Below, one piece after another: positions 38,180-47,237 of a DNA stretch of 64,000 bases. Origin of the DNA: Aliarcobacter faecis (lineage in GTDB: Bacteria; Campylobacterota; Campylobacteria; Campylobacterales; Arcobacteraceae); the NCBI RefSeq assembly GCF_013201705.1, contig NZ_CP053837.1:1550001-1614000 (forward strand), read 5' to 3'. The translations under genes and the position numbers were made by a program. The number at the start of each line of letters is the position of its first letter. Position 1 is the stretch's first letter. The notes under the pieces were generated by a model. That model did no database searches and had not been told where the DNA came from. It saw only the letters and a program-made list of their open reading frames with translations.

Positions 38180-39616
38180 ATGAGTGACAATCAAGAATTA
38201 CATGACATTATAAACAAAGATTATAAACTTGGCTTTGAAACTTTAGTTCAAAGTGATACCTTTGCTAAAGGTTTAAATGAAGATGTGATAAGAGCTATTA
38301 GTGCAAAAAAAGAAGAGCCAGAGTTTTTACTAGATTTTAGACTTAAAGCCTATGAAAAATGGCTAAAAATGGAAGAACCTGCTTGGACAAACTTACAATA
38401 CCCAAAGATTGATTATCAAGATTATGCTTACTATTCAGCACCTAAAAAACCTCTTGGTTCTTTAGATGAAGTAGATCCTGAAATTCTTAAAACTTATGAG
38501 AAACTAGGGATTCCACTTGAAGAGCAAAAAATGTTAGCTGGAGTTGCTGTTGATGCTGTCTTTGACTCTGTTTCAATAAAAACTACATATCAAGAAGAGC
38601 TTGAAAAATTAGGAATTATATTTTGCTCTATTAGTGAAGCATCACATAGATTCCCAGAACTTGTAAAAACTTATTTAGCAAGTGTTGTTCCTGTAACTGA
38701 TAACTATTTTGCAGCACTAAATAGTGCAGTATTTACAGATGGAAGTTTTGTATATATTCCAAAAAATACAAGATGTCCAATGGAATTATCAACATATTTT
38801 AGAATAAATGCTTTAAATACTGGACAATTTGAAAGAACTTTAATTATCTGTGATGAAGGAAGTTATGTATCTTATAATGAAGGTTGTTCTGCTCCAAGCA
38901 GAGACGATAGACAACTTCATGCTGCCGTTGTTGAATTAGTTGCACTTAAAAATGGTCATATAAAATATTCAACTATTCAAAACTGGTATCCTGGAGATGA
39001 CACAGGAAAAGGTGGAATACTAAATTTTGTTACAAAAAGAGCCTTATGTAAAGGTGATAACTCAAAAGTATCTTGGACTCAAGTAGAGACTGGTTCATCA
39101 ATTACATGGAAATATCCATCTTGTGTACTTCAAGGAGATAATAGTGTAGGAGAGTTCTACTCTGTTGCAGTTACTTCACGAGCTCAACAAGCTGATACTG
39201 GTACAAAAATGATACACTTAGGAAAAAATACAAAATCTACAATCATCTCAAAAGGTATTTCTGCTATGAAAGGTGTAAATGCGTATAGAGGATTGGTTCG
39301 AGTTGGGAAAAATGCACACAATGCTAGAAATATCTCTGAGTGTGATTCACTTTTAATTGGACATAAGTGTCAAGCACATACATATCCATACCATGAGATA
39401 AGAAATAGTAGTGCAAATATAGAACATGAAGCTACTACATCAAAAATCTCTGATGAGCAACTATTCTACTTAAATCAAAGAGGAATAGATGAAGAAGACG
39501 CTATTGCTATGATTGTAAATGGTTTTTGTAAAGAGGTTTTAAAAGAGTTACCAATGGAGTTTGCTGCTGAAGCAAAAGAGTTATTAAATATTTCACTAGA
39601 AGGAAGTGTAGGTTAA
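38180..39616 (+). CDS. sufB: Fe-S cluster assembly protein SufB
   Basis: 478 residues, normal length. It is a scaffold subunit of the SufBC2D complex in the cytosol. Family features: [24 protein letters not shown], the beta-helix core, and the C-terminal segment [20 protein letters not shown] with the conserved Cys near residue 400, followed by [23 protein letters not shown]. It is the first gene of a tight operon, with ACGGAGAAGTC as ribosome binding site. Confidence 0.98.
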   Translation: MSDNQELHDIINKDYKLGFETLVQSDTFAKGLNEDVIRAISAKKEEPEFLLDFRLKAYEKWLKMEEPAWTNLQYPKIDYQDYAYYSAPKKPLGSLDEVDPEILKTYEKLGIPLEEQKMLAGVAVDAVFDSVSIKTTYQEELEKLGIIFCSISEASHRFPELVKTYLASVVPVTDNYFAALNSAVFTDGSFVYIPKNTRCPMELSTYFRINALNTGQFERTLIICDEGSYVSYNEGCSAPSRDDRQLHAAVVELVALKNGHIKYSTIQNWYPGDDTGKGGILNFVTKRALCKGDNSKVSWTQVETGSSITWKYPSCVLQGDNSVGEFYSVAVTSRAQQADTGTKMIHLGKNTKSTIISKGISAMKGVNAYRGLVRVGKNAHNARNISECDSLLIGHKCQAHTYPYHEIRNSSANIEHEATTSKISDEQLFYLNQRGIDEEDAIAMIVNGFCKEVLKELPMEFAAEAKELLNISLEGSVG

Positions 39617-39618
39617 TT

Positions 39619-40392
39619 ATGAGTACAAATAAAACATTATTAAAAATTGAAGATTTAAAAGTAAGTATAAATGATAATGAGATTTTAAAAGGGCTAAATT
39701 TAGAGATAAAAGAGGGTGAAGTTCATGCTTTAATGGGTGTAAATGGTGCAGGAAAATCAACTTTAGTTAAAACTCTTGCTGCACATTATGACTGTAATGT
39801 AACAGATGGAAAAGTTACTTTTAAAAATAAAGATTTATTAGAGTTAGATGTATCAGAAAGAGCAAATGAAGGTATTTTTATGAGTTTTCAAAGCCCTGTT
39901 GAAGTTGCTGGTGTAAATAATAGCTACTTTTTAAGAACAGCTATGAATGCAAAAAGAGCCTATCAAGGAAAAGAAGAGCTCGATGCAATGCAATTTTTAA
40001 AACTTGTAAAAGAGGAAACTTCAAAGTTTGATATAGATAGAAAACTTTTACAAAGAGATTTAAATGATGGCTTTAGTGGTGGTGAGAAAAAAAGAAATGA
40101 GTTAGTTCAACTTTTAATGCTTCAACCAGATTTAATTATGCTTGATGAGATTGATAGTGGACTTGATGTTGATGCTATAAAAATAGTGGCAAATGTTATA
40201 AACTCTATGCTAGATGGGAAAAAATCTGTTTTAATGATTACACACTATGATAGACTTTTAGAGCTGATAAAACCTGATTTTGTACATATTTTAAGTGATG
40301 GGAAAATAGCTAAAACTGGAGATTATAGTCTAGCACTAGAGCTAGATGAGAAAGGTTTTGAAGCATTAGGAATAAATAATGCAAATAGCTAA
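39619..40392 (+). CDS. sufC: Fe-S cluster assembly ATPase SufC
   Basis: 257 residues. ABC-type ATPase: Walker A GVNGAGKST near residue 40, signature FSGGEKKRNE near 150, Walker B LIMLDEIDSGLD. It drives conformational change of SufB-SufD. It lies 2 bp after sufB and overlaps the sufD start by 14 bp. Confidence 0.98.
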   Translation: MSTNKTLLKIEDLKVSINDNEILKGLNLEIKEGEVHALMGVNGAGKSTLVKTLAAHYDCNVTDGKVTFKNKDLLELDVSERANEGIFMSFQSPVEVAGVNNSYFLRTAMNAKRAYQGKEELDAMQFLKLVKEETSKFDIDRKLLQRDLNDGFSGGEKKRNELVQLLMLQPDLIMLDEIDSGLDVDAIKIVANVINSMLDGKKSVLMITHYDRLLELIKPDFVHILSDGKIAKTGDYSLALELDEKGFEALGINNANS

Positions 40393-41410
40393 TATAGAAA
40401 ATCTAAACCTTCCACAAAAAAGAGAGGAAGAGTTTTTAAAAATAGATTTTGCACCACTTTTTAATTTCGATTTTAAAGAGCATAAAACTTTAAATTTTAC
40501 TCTTGATTTAAAAACTATAAAAGATGATGAAGATTATGAATCAAAACTATTTTCTATTGCAAATAGATTTGATGATACTAAAAAAGTTTTAACTATTGAA
40601 AAAGATATAGATGAACCACTAGTTTTAATAAACCATATAAAAGATAATGAAACACTATTTTCAAATAATCTTTTAATTGAAATTAAAAATGGAGTAAAAG
40701 CATCTATTATTGAAATTTTTATAAACTCTTCAAAAAACTCATCAATTTTGGCAAATAGAACTATCAAAGTTGAAAAAGATGCAAGTTTAGAGTATATAAA
40801 AGTTCAAGATATAGCAACAGAAAATTCGCTTATTTACTCTTGTAAAGTAGTTCAAGATGATAAATCAAATTTAGAAATTTCAAATTTTGAGTTTGGGGAT
40901 GGATTTTGTGTAAATAGTTTTGAAAATAAAATTGACTCATTAGAAGTAAACTATGAATTAAATGGATTAAATAAGTTAAGAAATAGTACTTCAGTTTCAA
41001 CTTTAGTAAAAACTACACATAATAATCAAAGTTCAAGAAGTAATATAAACTATAAAAATTCACTTCTTGCTTCTAGTCGAGCCGTTGTAAAAATAAAATC
41101 AATAGTTACTCAAAATGGACTTTATTCAAAAGCATTTCAAAACTGTAACTCAATACTTTTAAGTGATGATGCAGTTATTTTTGCTCAACCATTTTTAGAA
41201 ATTTTTATTGATGAATTAGAAGCTAGTCATGGAACAACAACAGGAACACTAAATAAAGACCAACTTTTATATCTTCAAGCTAGAGGGATAAGTAAAGAAA
41301 GAGCATATGAGATGCTTTTAGAAGCATTTGAAAACTCTATAAAAGATAATATAAAAGATGAAAAAATTAAACAATTTTTAGAAGAGTATAAAAAAGAGAG
41401 CTATATTTAA
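40379..41410 (+). CDS. sufD: Fe-S cluster assembly protein SufD
   Basis: 343 residues, shorter than the E. coli protein (423) as in other Campylobacterota. It pairs with SufB in SufBC2D. The C-terminus has the family motif LEASHGTTTGTLNKDQLLYLQARGISKERA with the conserved His. The N-terminal part is weakly conserved and Lys-rich. The start overlaps the end of sufC, indicating translational coupling. Confidence 0.93.
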   Translation: MQIANIENLNLPQKREEEFLKIDFAPLFNFDFKEHKTLNFTLDLKTIKDDEDYESKLFSIANRFDDTKKVLTIEKDIDEPLVLINHIKDNETLFSNNLLIEIKNGVKASIIEIFINSSKNSSILANRTIKVEKDASLEYIKVQDIATENSLIYSCKVVQDDKSNLEISNFEFGDGFCVNSFENKIDSLEVNYELNGLNKLRNSTSVSTLVKTTHNNQSSRSNINYKNSLLASSRAVVKIKSIVTQNGLYSKAFQNCNSILLSDDAVIFAQPFLEIFIDELEASHGTTTGTLNKDQLLYLQARGISKERAYEMLLEAFENSIKDNIKDEKIKQFLEEYKKESYI

Positions 41411-41412
41411 AA

Positions 41413-42600
41413 ATGTATAAAAAAGATTTTCCATATTTTGCTAACTCAAAAAGTGTATATTTAGATAATGGATCAACTACTCAAAAACCTCAAAGTGTAA
41501 TTGATGCAACAGTTGATTACTACTCAATTTATTGTTCAAACACTCATAGAAGTAGTTTTGGTGATGCAAATAAAGCAACAACTCAGTTTGAAAATACAAG
41601 AGAAGTTTTACAAAAATTTATAAATGCAAATAAAAAAGAGGAGATTATTTTTACAAGTGGTGTTACACAAAGTATAAATTTTATAGCCTCTTCTTTTGGA
41701 AAGAAATTTAAAAATATCATTATTTCAAGTCTTGAACACCATGCAAATATTGTACCTTGGCATATGCAAGGACGAGTTTTAGGTAAAGGACTTGAAGTTG
41801 TAAATTGTAATAAAAATTTTGATTTTGATTTTATACATTTTGAAGAACTTTTAAAAGCAAATCCAAACTCATTTGTAAGTATTGCACATGTTACAAATGC
41901 TTTTGGAAAAGTTCATGATATAAAAAAAATTATCTCATTAGCACATAAATATGAGTGCCCAGTTATGATTGATGGAGCTCAAAGTTTAAGTAGTTTTAAA
42001 ATAGATGTACAAGAACTTGATTGTGATTTTTTTGCTATTTCAGGACATAAAACTTTTGGACCAACTGGAGTTGGAGCTATTTATATAAAAGAGAAATTCC
42101 ACAATTTAGTAGATCCTTACCAAACAGGTGGAGCAACTATAAATATAGTTGATTTAGAAAAAGGAAGCACTTTTTTACCAAGCCCTTATAAATTTGAAGC
42201 TGGAACTCAAAATATTGCTGGAGTTATAGCATTTGCTAAATCTTTAGAGTATATAGAACTTATTGGTTATGAAACTATACAAAAAAGAAAAGATGAACTT
42301 ATAAAATATCTTGATAGTGAACTAAAAAAACTACCAGATATAATTTTTTACAACGATTTAGAAGATTGTAGCGGAACTAGAAGTTTTAACTTCAAAGAAA
42401 TTATGCATGATGATATATCTATTTTACTTGATAAAATGGGGATAGCTGTAAGAGTTGGTCATCATTGTGCTCAACCAATTATGAAAAAACTTGGAATTAA
42501 AGGTACTATTAGAGTTAGTTTAGCTTTTTATAATGATTTTGAAGATATAGATAAACTAATTTCAAGTTTAAAAAGAGCAATGAGTATGCTAAAGGATTAA
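41413..42600 (+). CDS. sufS: Cysteine desulfurase SufS
   Basis: 395 residues. PLP-dependent class II desulfurase: the PLP Lys lies in SGHKTFGPTGVG near residue 215, and the catalytic Cys in VGHHCAQPIMKKLG near 352. It takes sulfur from cysteine and passes it to SufE, whose gene is next. It starts 2 bp after sufD. Confidence 0.97.
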   Translation: MYKKDFPYFANSKSVYLDNGSTTQKPQSVIDATVDYYSIYCSNTHRSSFGDANKATTQFENTREVLQKFINANKKEEIIFTSGVTQSINFIASSFGKKFKNIIISSLEHHANIVPWHMQGRVLGKGLEVVNCNKNFDFDFIHFEELLKANPNSFVSIAHVTNAFGKVHDIKKIISLAHKYECPVMIDGAQSLSSFKIDVQELDCDFFAISGHKTFGPTGVGAIYIKEKFHNLVDPYQTGGATINIVDLEKGSTFLPSPYKFEAGTQNIAGVIAFAKSLEYIELIGYETIQKRKDELIKYLDSELKKLPDIIFYNDLEDCSGTRSFNFKEIMHDDISILLDKMGIAVRVGHHCAQPIMKKLGIKGTIRVSLAFYNDFEDIDKLISSLKRAMSMLKD

Positions 42601-42601
42601 A

Positions 42602-43009
42602 ATGAGTATAGAAAAAAGAGTCGCAAATATAAAAGAGGATTTAGAGTTTTTTGATGAAGAGTTAGCTAAATATGAATATATTATTGATTTAGGGAAAAAA
42701 CTTCCTCCTTTTGATGAAAAAAATCAAATTCCTGAAAATATAGTTCATGGTTGTACTTCTCAAGTTTGGTTAATTTGTGAAAAAAAAGATGATAAACTAT
42801 TTTTTTATGGTACAAGTGATGCAATTATAGTAAAAGGTTTAGTTTATATCATTTTAGATATTTTTTCTAATTCTTCAATAGAAGAGTTAAAGAAAGTTGA
42901 TATGGATATAGTAAAAGAGTTAAATTTAAGTGAGGTTATAACTCCAAATAGACAAAGTGGAGTTATTGGGATGATAAAAAAAATAAAAGAGTATGCTTTA
43001 AAATATTAA
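42602..43009 (+). CDS. sufE: Cysteine desulfuration protein SufE
   Basis: 135 residues, the usual length. The sulfur-accepting Cys lies in IVHGCTSQVWL near residue 49. It moves persulfide from SufS to SufB. It starts 1 bp after the sufS stop. Confidence 0.96.
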   Translation: MSIEKRVANIKEDLEFFDEELAKYEYIIDLGKKLPPFDEKNQIPENIVHGCTSQVWLICEKKDDKLFFYGTSDAIIVKGLVYIILDIFSNSSIEELKKVDMDIVKELNLSEVITPNRQSGVIGMIKKIKEYALKY

Positions 43010-43018
43010 GGAAAAATT

Positions 43019-43369
43019 ATGAATGAGATTTTTAATAAAGAAGAGATAAAAGAGAAAATTATAGAGAATTTAAAAAAGGTTTATGACCCAGAAATTCCTG
43101 TAGATATTTATAATTTAGGACTTATATATAATATTGAGCTTGAAGAGAGAGAAAATTATCTCTTTTGTGAGATAGATATGACGCTTACAAGCCCTGCTTG
43201 TCCAGTTGCAGATAGTTTACTTGAGCAAGTAAGATATGTAGCTATGGCAGTTGATGAAGTCGATGAAGCTAAAGTAAATTTAGTTTTTGAACCTGTGTGG
43301 GAACCATTTATGATGAGTGAAGATGCAAAAGAGATTATGGGAGCAAGTGGAGCTGCTATCTCTTGGTAA
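43019..43369 (+). CDS. sufT: SufT-like DUF59/MIP18 family protein
   Basis: 116 residues. DUF59 features: VYDPEIPVDIYNLGLIYN at about 22-39, and MTLTSPACPVADSL with the conserved Cys, then FEPVWEPFMM. Members assist maturation of Fe-S proteins. It is the last gene of the suf operon, 9 bp after sufE and followed by a hairpin terminator. Confidence 0.92.
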   Translation: MNEIFNKEEIKEKIIENLKKVYDPEIPVDIYNLGLIYNIELEERENYLFCEIDMTLTSPACPVADSLLEQVRYVAMAVDEVDEAKVNLVFEPVWEPFMMSEDAKEIMGASGAAISW

Positions 43370-43390
43370 AATAAGAACGACTTCTATTTC

Positions 43391-43419
43391 TTTGGTATAT
43401 TAATCTAAAATATACCAAA
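43391..43419 (+). terminator. Terminator of the suf operon
   Basis: A 10-bp stem (TTTGGTATAT at 43391-43400 with ATATACCAAA at 43410-43419) follows the sufT stop by 22 bp. Confidence 0.65.
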
Positions 43420-43447
43420 AAATACAAATTCTCTTAAAATATTTAAA

Positions 43448-43705
43448 TTAATTATCATTTATTTCAAAAAATTTCTCTATTTTAATATCAAGAATTTTAC
43501 TAATTTTATATAAATGTTCGATATTAAAATGCTTTCCGTTTGTACAAGGTTCACAAGCAGAAACTAAACTAACAGATTTATTCCCCATCTCAAAAGATAA
43601 ATCTAATTGAGTTAAACCTCTTAAAAGCCTATATTTTCTTACATTTTTTCCAACAATTTTATAAAATTCTTCTATTTCTTCGCCCGAAAAATCATATTTT
43701 GTCAC
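43448..43705 (-). CDS. XRE-type helix-turn-helix regulator
   Basis: 85 residues from GTG 43705. HTH in the centre: VGKNVRKYRLLRGLTQLDLSFEMGNKSVSLVSACE, a Cro/C1-type fold. It is divergent from an HDOD gene. A palindromic box lies within 20 bp of its start and a second one in front of the HDOD gene, so it probably represses itself and controls the HDOD gene. The CEPCTNGKHF segment is unusual for the family and could bind a metal or react to redox. Confidence 0.85.
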   Translation of the reverse strand: MTKYDFSGEEIEEFYKIVGKNVRKYRLLRGLTQLDLSFEMGNKSVSLVSACEPCTNGKHFNIEHLYKISKILDIKIEKFFEINDN

Positions 43706-43711
43706 AAAAAA

Positions 43712-43727
43712 CCCACTATAGTAATTT
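43712..43727. promoter_or_regulatory. Operator 1 of the XRE/HDOD region
   Basis: The core ACTATAGT (43715-43722) is a perfect palindrome just upstream of the XRE start. The same core recurs 56 bp away in operator 2. Confidence 0.5.
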
Positions 43728-43765
43728 ATTTTTATCTAAGTCTATTTTTAATATAGTTCTACCAC

Positions 43766-43783
43766 AAACCACTATAGTAGTTT
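43766..43783. promoter_or_regulatory. Operator 2 of the XRE/HDOD region
   Basis: AAACCACTATAGTAGTTT is an 18-bp near-perfect palindrome. It lies between a TAATAT box at about 43749 and the HDOD start, where a bound protein would block transcription of HDOD copy 1. Confidence 0.6.
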
Positions 43784-43797
43784 CATAAGGAGCATTT

Positions 43798-44622
43798 ATG
43801 TTAAATAAAATAATTAAGAAGATAGATAATTTACCACCTCTACCTCAAACCATAACAAAAATTGAAGAATTTAGAAAAAAGCCCGAAAAAGATTCAGAAG
43901 AGTTACTAAAAATAATTGAAAAAGATGCTTTAATTGTCTCAACTTTACTAAAAATTGCAAACTCTGCAATGTTTGGTTTTCGCTCTAAAGTTGAAACTCC
44001 AAGTAGAATAATAAATTTATTAGGAATAAATTTTACAATTTATATTACAATAAATGAGACTATACAAAATCTTTTAAAAACAGACTTAGAACCTTATCAA
44101 ATTACTGCTGATGATTTTATGGAAGCTTCTAATATAGCATCAATTTTTGCAAATGTTTGGTTATCAAAAATAGATAATGAGTCAAAAGAAGAGATGATAT
44201 TAGCCTCTTTACTACAAGAGACGGGAAAATTTATCTTAGCAGAGTTAATAATTTCAAATAACAAAACAAAAGAGTTTATAGATTTAATTAATAGTGGAGA
44301 AGATTTAACAAAAATTGAACAAGAAATTTTAGAAACAACTACCTCTAAAACAACAGCAGAAATTTTTAAACATTGGAAATTAAGTTCAAACTTAGTAAAA
44401 ATGATTGAATTTGTTGATGATATAGAAAATTGTGAAGAAGAGTATAAACAAAAAGCTCAAATATTAAATATTATTAAAACTATTTGTAATCCAAAAGAGT
44501 TATTTACAGAAAAAAGTATAGAAAAAGCCCTATTTAAATCTGATAAATATAATTTTGATAAAAAACTTTTAGCTGAATCAATTATTTTTGTTAGAGATAG
44601 AATTAACAAAGTTAACTATTAA
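43798..44622 (+). CDS. HDOD-domain signalling protein, copy 1
   Basis: 274 residues. The HDOD domain starts at the N-terminus: LPPLPQTITKIEEF, then DALIVSTLLKIANSAMFGFRSKVETPSRIINLLG, as in other HDOD proteins. The domain is related to HD hydrolases but lacks their metal ligands and usually acts as an output or scaffold in signalling. ATAAGGAGC is the ribosome binding site. It is nearly identical to the next gene, with only a few changes over 270 residues (T19I, L-to-I near 90, I-to-V near 227, altered C-terminus). Confidence 0.9.
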   Translation: MLNKIIKKIDNLPPLPQTITKIEEFRKKPEKDSEELLKIIEKDALIVSTLLKIANSAMFGFRSKVETPSRIINLLGINFTIYITINETIQNLLKTDLEPYQITADDFMEASNIASIFANVWLSKIDNESKEEMILASLLQETGKFILAELIISNNKTKEFIDLINSGEDLTKIEQEILETTTSKTTAEIFKHWKLSSNLVKMIEFVDDIENCEEEYKQKAQILNIIKTICNPKELFTEKSIEKALFKSDKYNFDKKLLAESIIFVRDRINKVNY

Positions 44623-44639
44623 TTAAAGATATAGTTTAA

Positions 44640-44705
44640 AAAGTTTTACTAATTTATAAATTTCTTCTATCTTTAACATAAAAATAATATTTTATAAGAA
44701 ATTTT
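44640..44705 (-). pseudogene. Possible eroded copy of the XRE gene start
   Basis: TTCTTCTAT...AATATTTTAT...TTTTACTATAAT in this stretch aligns, with small gaps, to the 5' part of the XRE gene and its leader (about 43658-43722). No open frame remains. It supports a duplication block that once covered XRE and HDOD together. The region is AT-rich, so chance similarity is possible. Confidence 0.3.
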
Positions 44706-44790
44706 ACTATAATAATTTATTTTTATTCAAGCCTATTTTTAATATAGTTCTATATATAAATAACTATACAAAATTACACAAGGAAGACTT
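44706..44790 (+). promoter_or_regulatory. Duplicated promoter region of HDOD copy 2, operators decayed
   Basis: This region aligns closely to 43715-43797. ACTATAGT has become ACTATAAT, and the 18-bp palindrome in front of the gene has lost its symmetry (AAATAACTATACAAAATT). The TAATAT box is kept. Control by the XRE protein is probably weakened. Confidence 0.55.
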
Positions 44791-45612
44791 TTGTTAAATA
44801 AAATAATTAAAAAGATAGATAATCTACCACCTCTACCTCAAACCATAATAAAAATTGAAGAATTTAGGAAAAAACCTGAAAAAGATTCAGAAGAGCTACT
44901 AAAAATAATTGAAAAAGATGCTTTAATTGTCTCAACTTTACTAAAAATTGCAAACTCTGCAATGTTCGGTTTTCGTTCTAAAGTTGAAACTCCAAGTAGA
45001 ATAATAAATTTATTAGGAATAAATTTTACAATTTATATTACAATAAATGAAACTATACAAAATATTTTAAAAACAGACTTAGAACCTTACCAAATTACTG
45101 CTGATGATTTTATGGAAGCTTCTAATATAGCATCAATTTTTGCAAATGTTTGGTTATCAAAAATAGATAATGAGTCAAAAGAAGAGATGATATTAGCCTC
45201 TTTACTACAAGAGACGGGAAAATTTATCTTAGCAGAGTTAATAATTTCAAATAACAAAACAAAAGAGTTTATAGATTTAATTAATAGTGGAGAAGATTTA
45301 ACAAAAATTGAACAAGAAATTTTAGAAACAACTACCTCTAAAACAACAGCAGAAATTTTTAAACATTGGAAATTAAGTTCAAACTTAGTAAAAATGATTG
45401 AATTTGTTGATGATATAGAAAATTGTGAAGAAGAGTATAAACAAAAAGCTCAAATATTAAATATTATTAAAACTGTTTGTAATCCAAAAGAGTTATTTAC
45501 AGAAAAAAGTATAGAAAAAGCCCTATTTAAATCTGATAAATATAATTTTGATAAAAAACTTTTAGCTGAATCAATTATTTTTGTTAGAGATAAAATTAGA
45601 GGAGTAAATTAA
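44791..45612 (+). CDS. HDOD-domain signalling protein, copy 2
   Basis: 273 residues from a TTG start with AAGGAAG before it (copy 1 uses ATG). The protein is almost identical to copy 1, and the DNA is also near identical across the coding part, so the duplication is recent or kept alike by conversion. The last residues differ (DKIRGVN instead of DRINKVNY). The TTG start and the changed operator suggest a different, possibly lower or unregulated, expression level. Confidence 0.88.
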   Translation: MLNKIIKKIDNLPPLPQTIIKIEEFRKKPEKDSEELLKIIEKDALIVSTLLKIANSAMFGFRSKVETPSRIINLLGINFTIYITINETIQNILKTDLEPYQITADDFMEASNIASIFANVWLSKIDNESKEEMILASLLQETGKFILAELIISNNKTKEFIDLINSGEDLTKIEQEILETTTSKTTAEIFKHWKLSSNLVKMIEFVDDIENCEEEYKQKAQILNIIKTVCNPKELFTEKSIEKALFKSDKYNFDKKLLAESIIFVRDKIRGVN

Positions 45613-45627
45613 AAGATTTATTTCCTC
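45598..45627 (+). terminator. Possible terminator after HDOD copy 2
   Basis: AGAGGAGTAAAT and ATTTATTTCCTCT form an imperfect hairpin spanning the stop codon. Confidence 0.35.
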
Positions 45628-45748
45628 TAAACTATTTGCTATTAAATATATTTTAGCAATATTCAACAATTTATTTAACAAAAATTAAGAAGAATAAAAC
45701 AAAAAAATACCCTAAAATTTCATTAATAATTTTTTAAAAGGTGAGTAT

Positions 45749-47200
45749 ATGAAAAAGATTAATAAAGTACTTATAGCAAATCGTGGAGAGATTGCTTTAA
45801 GAATCATAAGAGCTTGTAAAGAGCTTGAAATTAAAAGTGTTGCAATATTCTCTGAAGTTGATATTGAAGGTGTTTGGGTTAGAAAAGCAGATGAGTGCTA
45901 CCCAATTTTAGGAGATGTTGTTCAAGCTTATTTAGATTATGAAAAAATTATATCTATTGCAAAAAAATCTGATTGCGATGCAATTCACCCAGGATATGGA
46001 TTTTTAAGTGAAAATGCTGATTTTGCTAGAGCTTGTGAACAAAATGGCTTAATTTTCATTGGTCCAAAACCAGAACATATAGAACTTTTTGGTGATAAAA
46101 TGGCTTCAAAAGTAGCTATGAAAAAAGTTGGAGTTCCAGTACTTGAAGGAACAGATGAACCAATTAGTGATCCAAATGAAGCTGCTAAAATTGCAAAAGA
46201 GATAGGTTTCCCTGTTATCATCAAAGCTGCATTTGGTGGTGGTGGAAGAGGTATGAGAATAGTAAGAGAAGAGAAAGACTTTAAAGAACTATATGAGAGT
46301 GCCTCAAATGAAGCTTTAAAATATTTTGGTAGAGGGGAAACATTTATTGAAAAATATGTTGAAAATCCAAGACATATAGAAATTCAAATTATTGCTGATA
46401 AATATGGAAATGTATTACACTTAGGAGAGAGAGATTGTTCTATCCAAAGAAGACATCAAAAAGTTATCGAAATAGCTCCAAGCCCTAGATTAAACAATGA
46501 AGCTAGAAAAGAGCTTTATAGAATCGCTACAAAAGCTATGTTTAAACTAGGATATGAAAGCGTTGGAACAGTTGAGTTTTTACTAGACCCAAATGACAAT
46601 ATCTATTTTATTGAGATGAATACAAGAGTTCAAGTTGAGCATCCTGTAACTGAAACTATCACTGGTGTTGATATTATTCAAAGAATGATACAAATTGCTG
46701 AAGGTGATAAAATGATATTCTTGCAAGAAGAGATTAACTTTAGAGGATATTCAATAGAGTTTAGAATAAATGCTGAAAATCCATTAAAAGGATTTATGCC
46801 ATCTGTTGGAACTGTAAGTAAATACTTAACTCCAGGAGGACCTGGTGTAAGACTTGATTCTGCACTTTATACAGGATACAAAGTTCCACCAAATTATGAC
46901 TCAATGGTTGGAAAACTTATCGTTTGGGCAATTGACTGGGAAGGTTGTGTTAAAAAAGCAAAAAGAGCTTTAGATGAGTTCTATATTGAAGGTTTCCCTA
47001 CAAATATTCCACTTCATAGAGAAATTGTAAGAGACCAAGATTTTAAAGATGGAAAATTTACAACAAACTATCTTGATACAAAAATGGATATTTTCACTCT
47101 TAATAGCCAAGATAATATTCAAGAAGAAGAAGAAAAAATCGAAAATCTTAAAAAACTAATAGCTACAATTAACTCAAAAAATATAGCTACAAGACATTAA
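45749..47200 (+). CDS. accC: Biotin carboxylase subunit (AccC/PycA type)
   Basis: 483 residues. Biotin carboxylase domains in order: NRGEIALRIIRACKE, IHPGYGFLSENADFA, the ATP-grasp Gly loop AAFGGGGRGMRIV, the ERDCSIQRRHQK motif, EMNTRVQVEHPVTE and the C-terminal domain. It carboxylates biotin on a carrier protein. The roughly 35-residue C-terminal extension and lone position (no accB next to it) resemble the PycA subunit of two-subunit pyruvate carboxylase in Campylobacter, so either role is possible. Confidence 0.9.
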   Translation: MKKINKVLIANRGEIALRIIRACKELEIKSVAIFSEVDIEGVWVRKADECYPILGDVVQAYLDYEKIISIAKKSDCDAIHPGYGFLSENADFARACEQNGLIFIGPKPEHIELFGDKMASKVAMKKVGVPVLEGTDEPISDPNEAAKIAKEIGFPVIIKAAFGGGGRGMRIVREEKDFKELYESASNEALKYFGRGETFIEKYVENPRHIEIQIIADKYGNVLHLGERDCSIQRRHQKVIEIAPSPRLNNEARKELYRIATKAMFKLGYESVGTVEFLLDPNDNIYFIEMNTRVQVEHPVTETITGVDIIQRMIQIAEGDKMIFLQEEINFRGYSIEFRINAENPLKGFMPSVGTVSKYLTPGGPGVRLDSALYTGYKVPPNYDSMVGKLIVWAIDWEGCVKKAKRALDEFYIEGFPTNIPLHREIVRDQDFKDGKFTTNYLDTKMDIFTLNSQDNIQEEEEKIENLKKLIATINSKNIATRH

Positions 47201-47202
47201 TA

Positions 47203-47229
47203 TTGCTAAGAACTTTTAGTTCTTAGCAA
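47203..47229. terminator. Bidirectional terminator between the biotin carboxylase and EamA genes
   Basis: A 12-bp perfect stem (47203-47214 with 47218-47229) around TTT lies between two convergent genes. Confidence 0.85.
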
Positions 47230-47237
47230 ATATAAAA

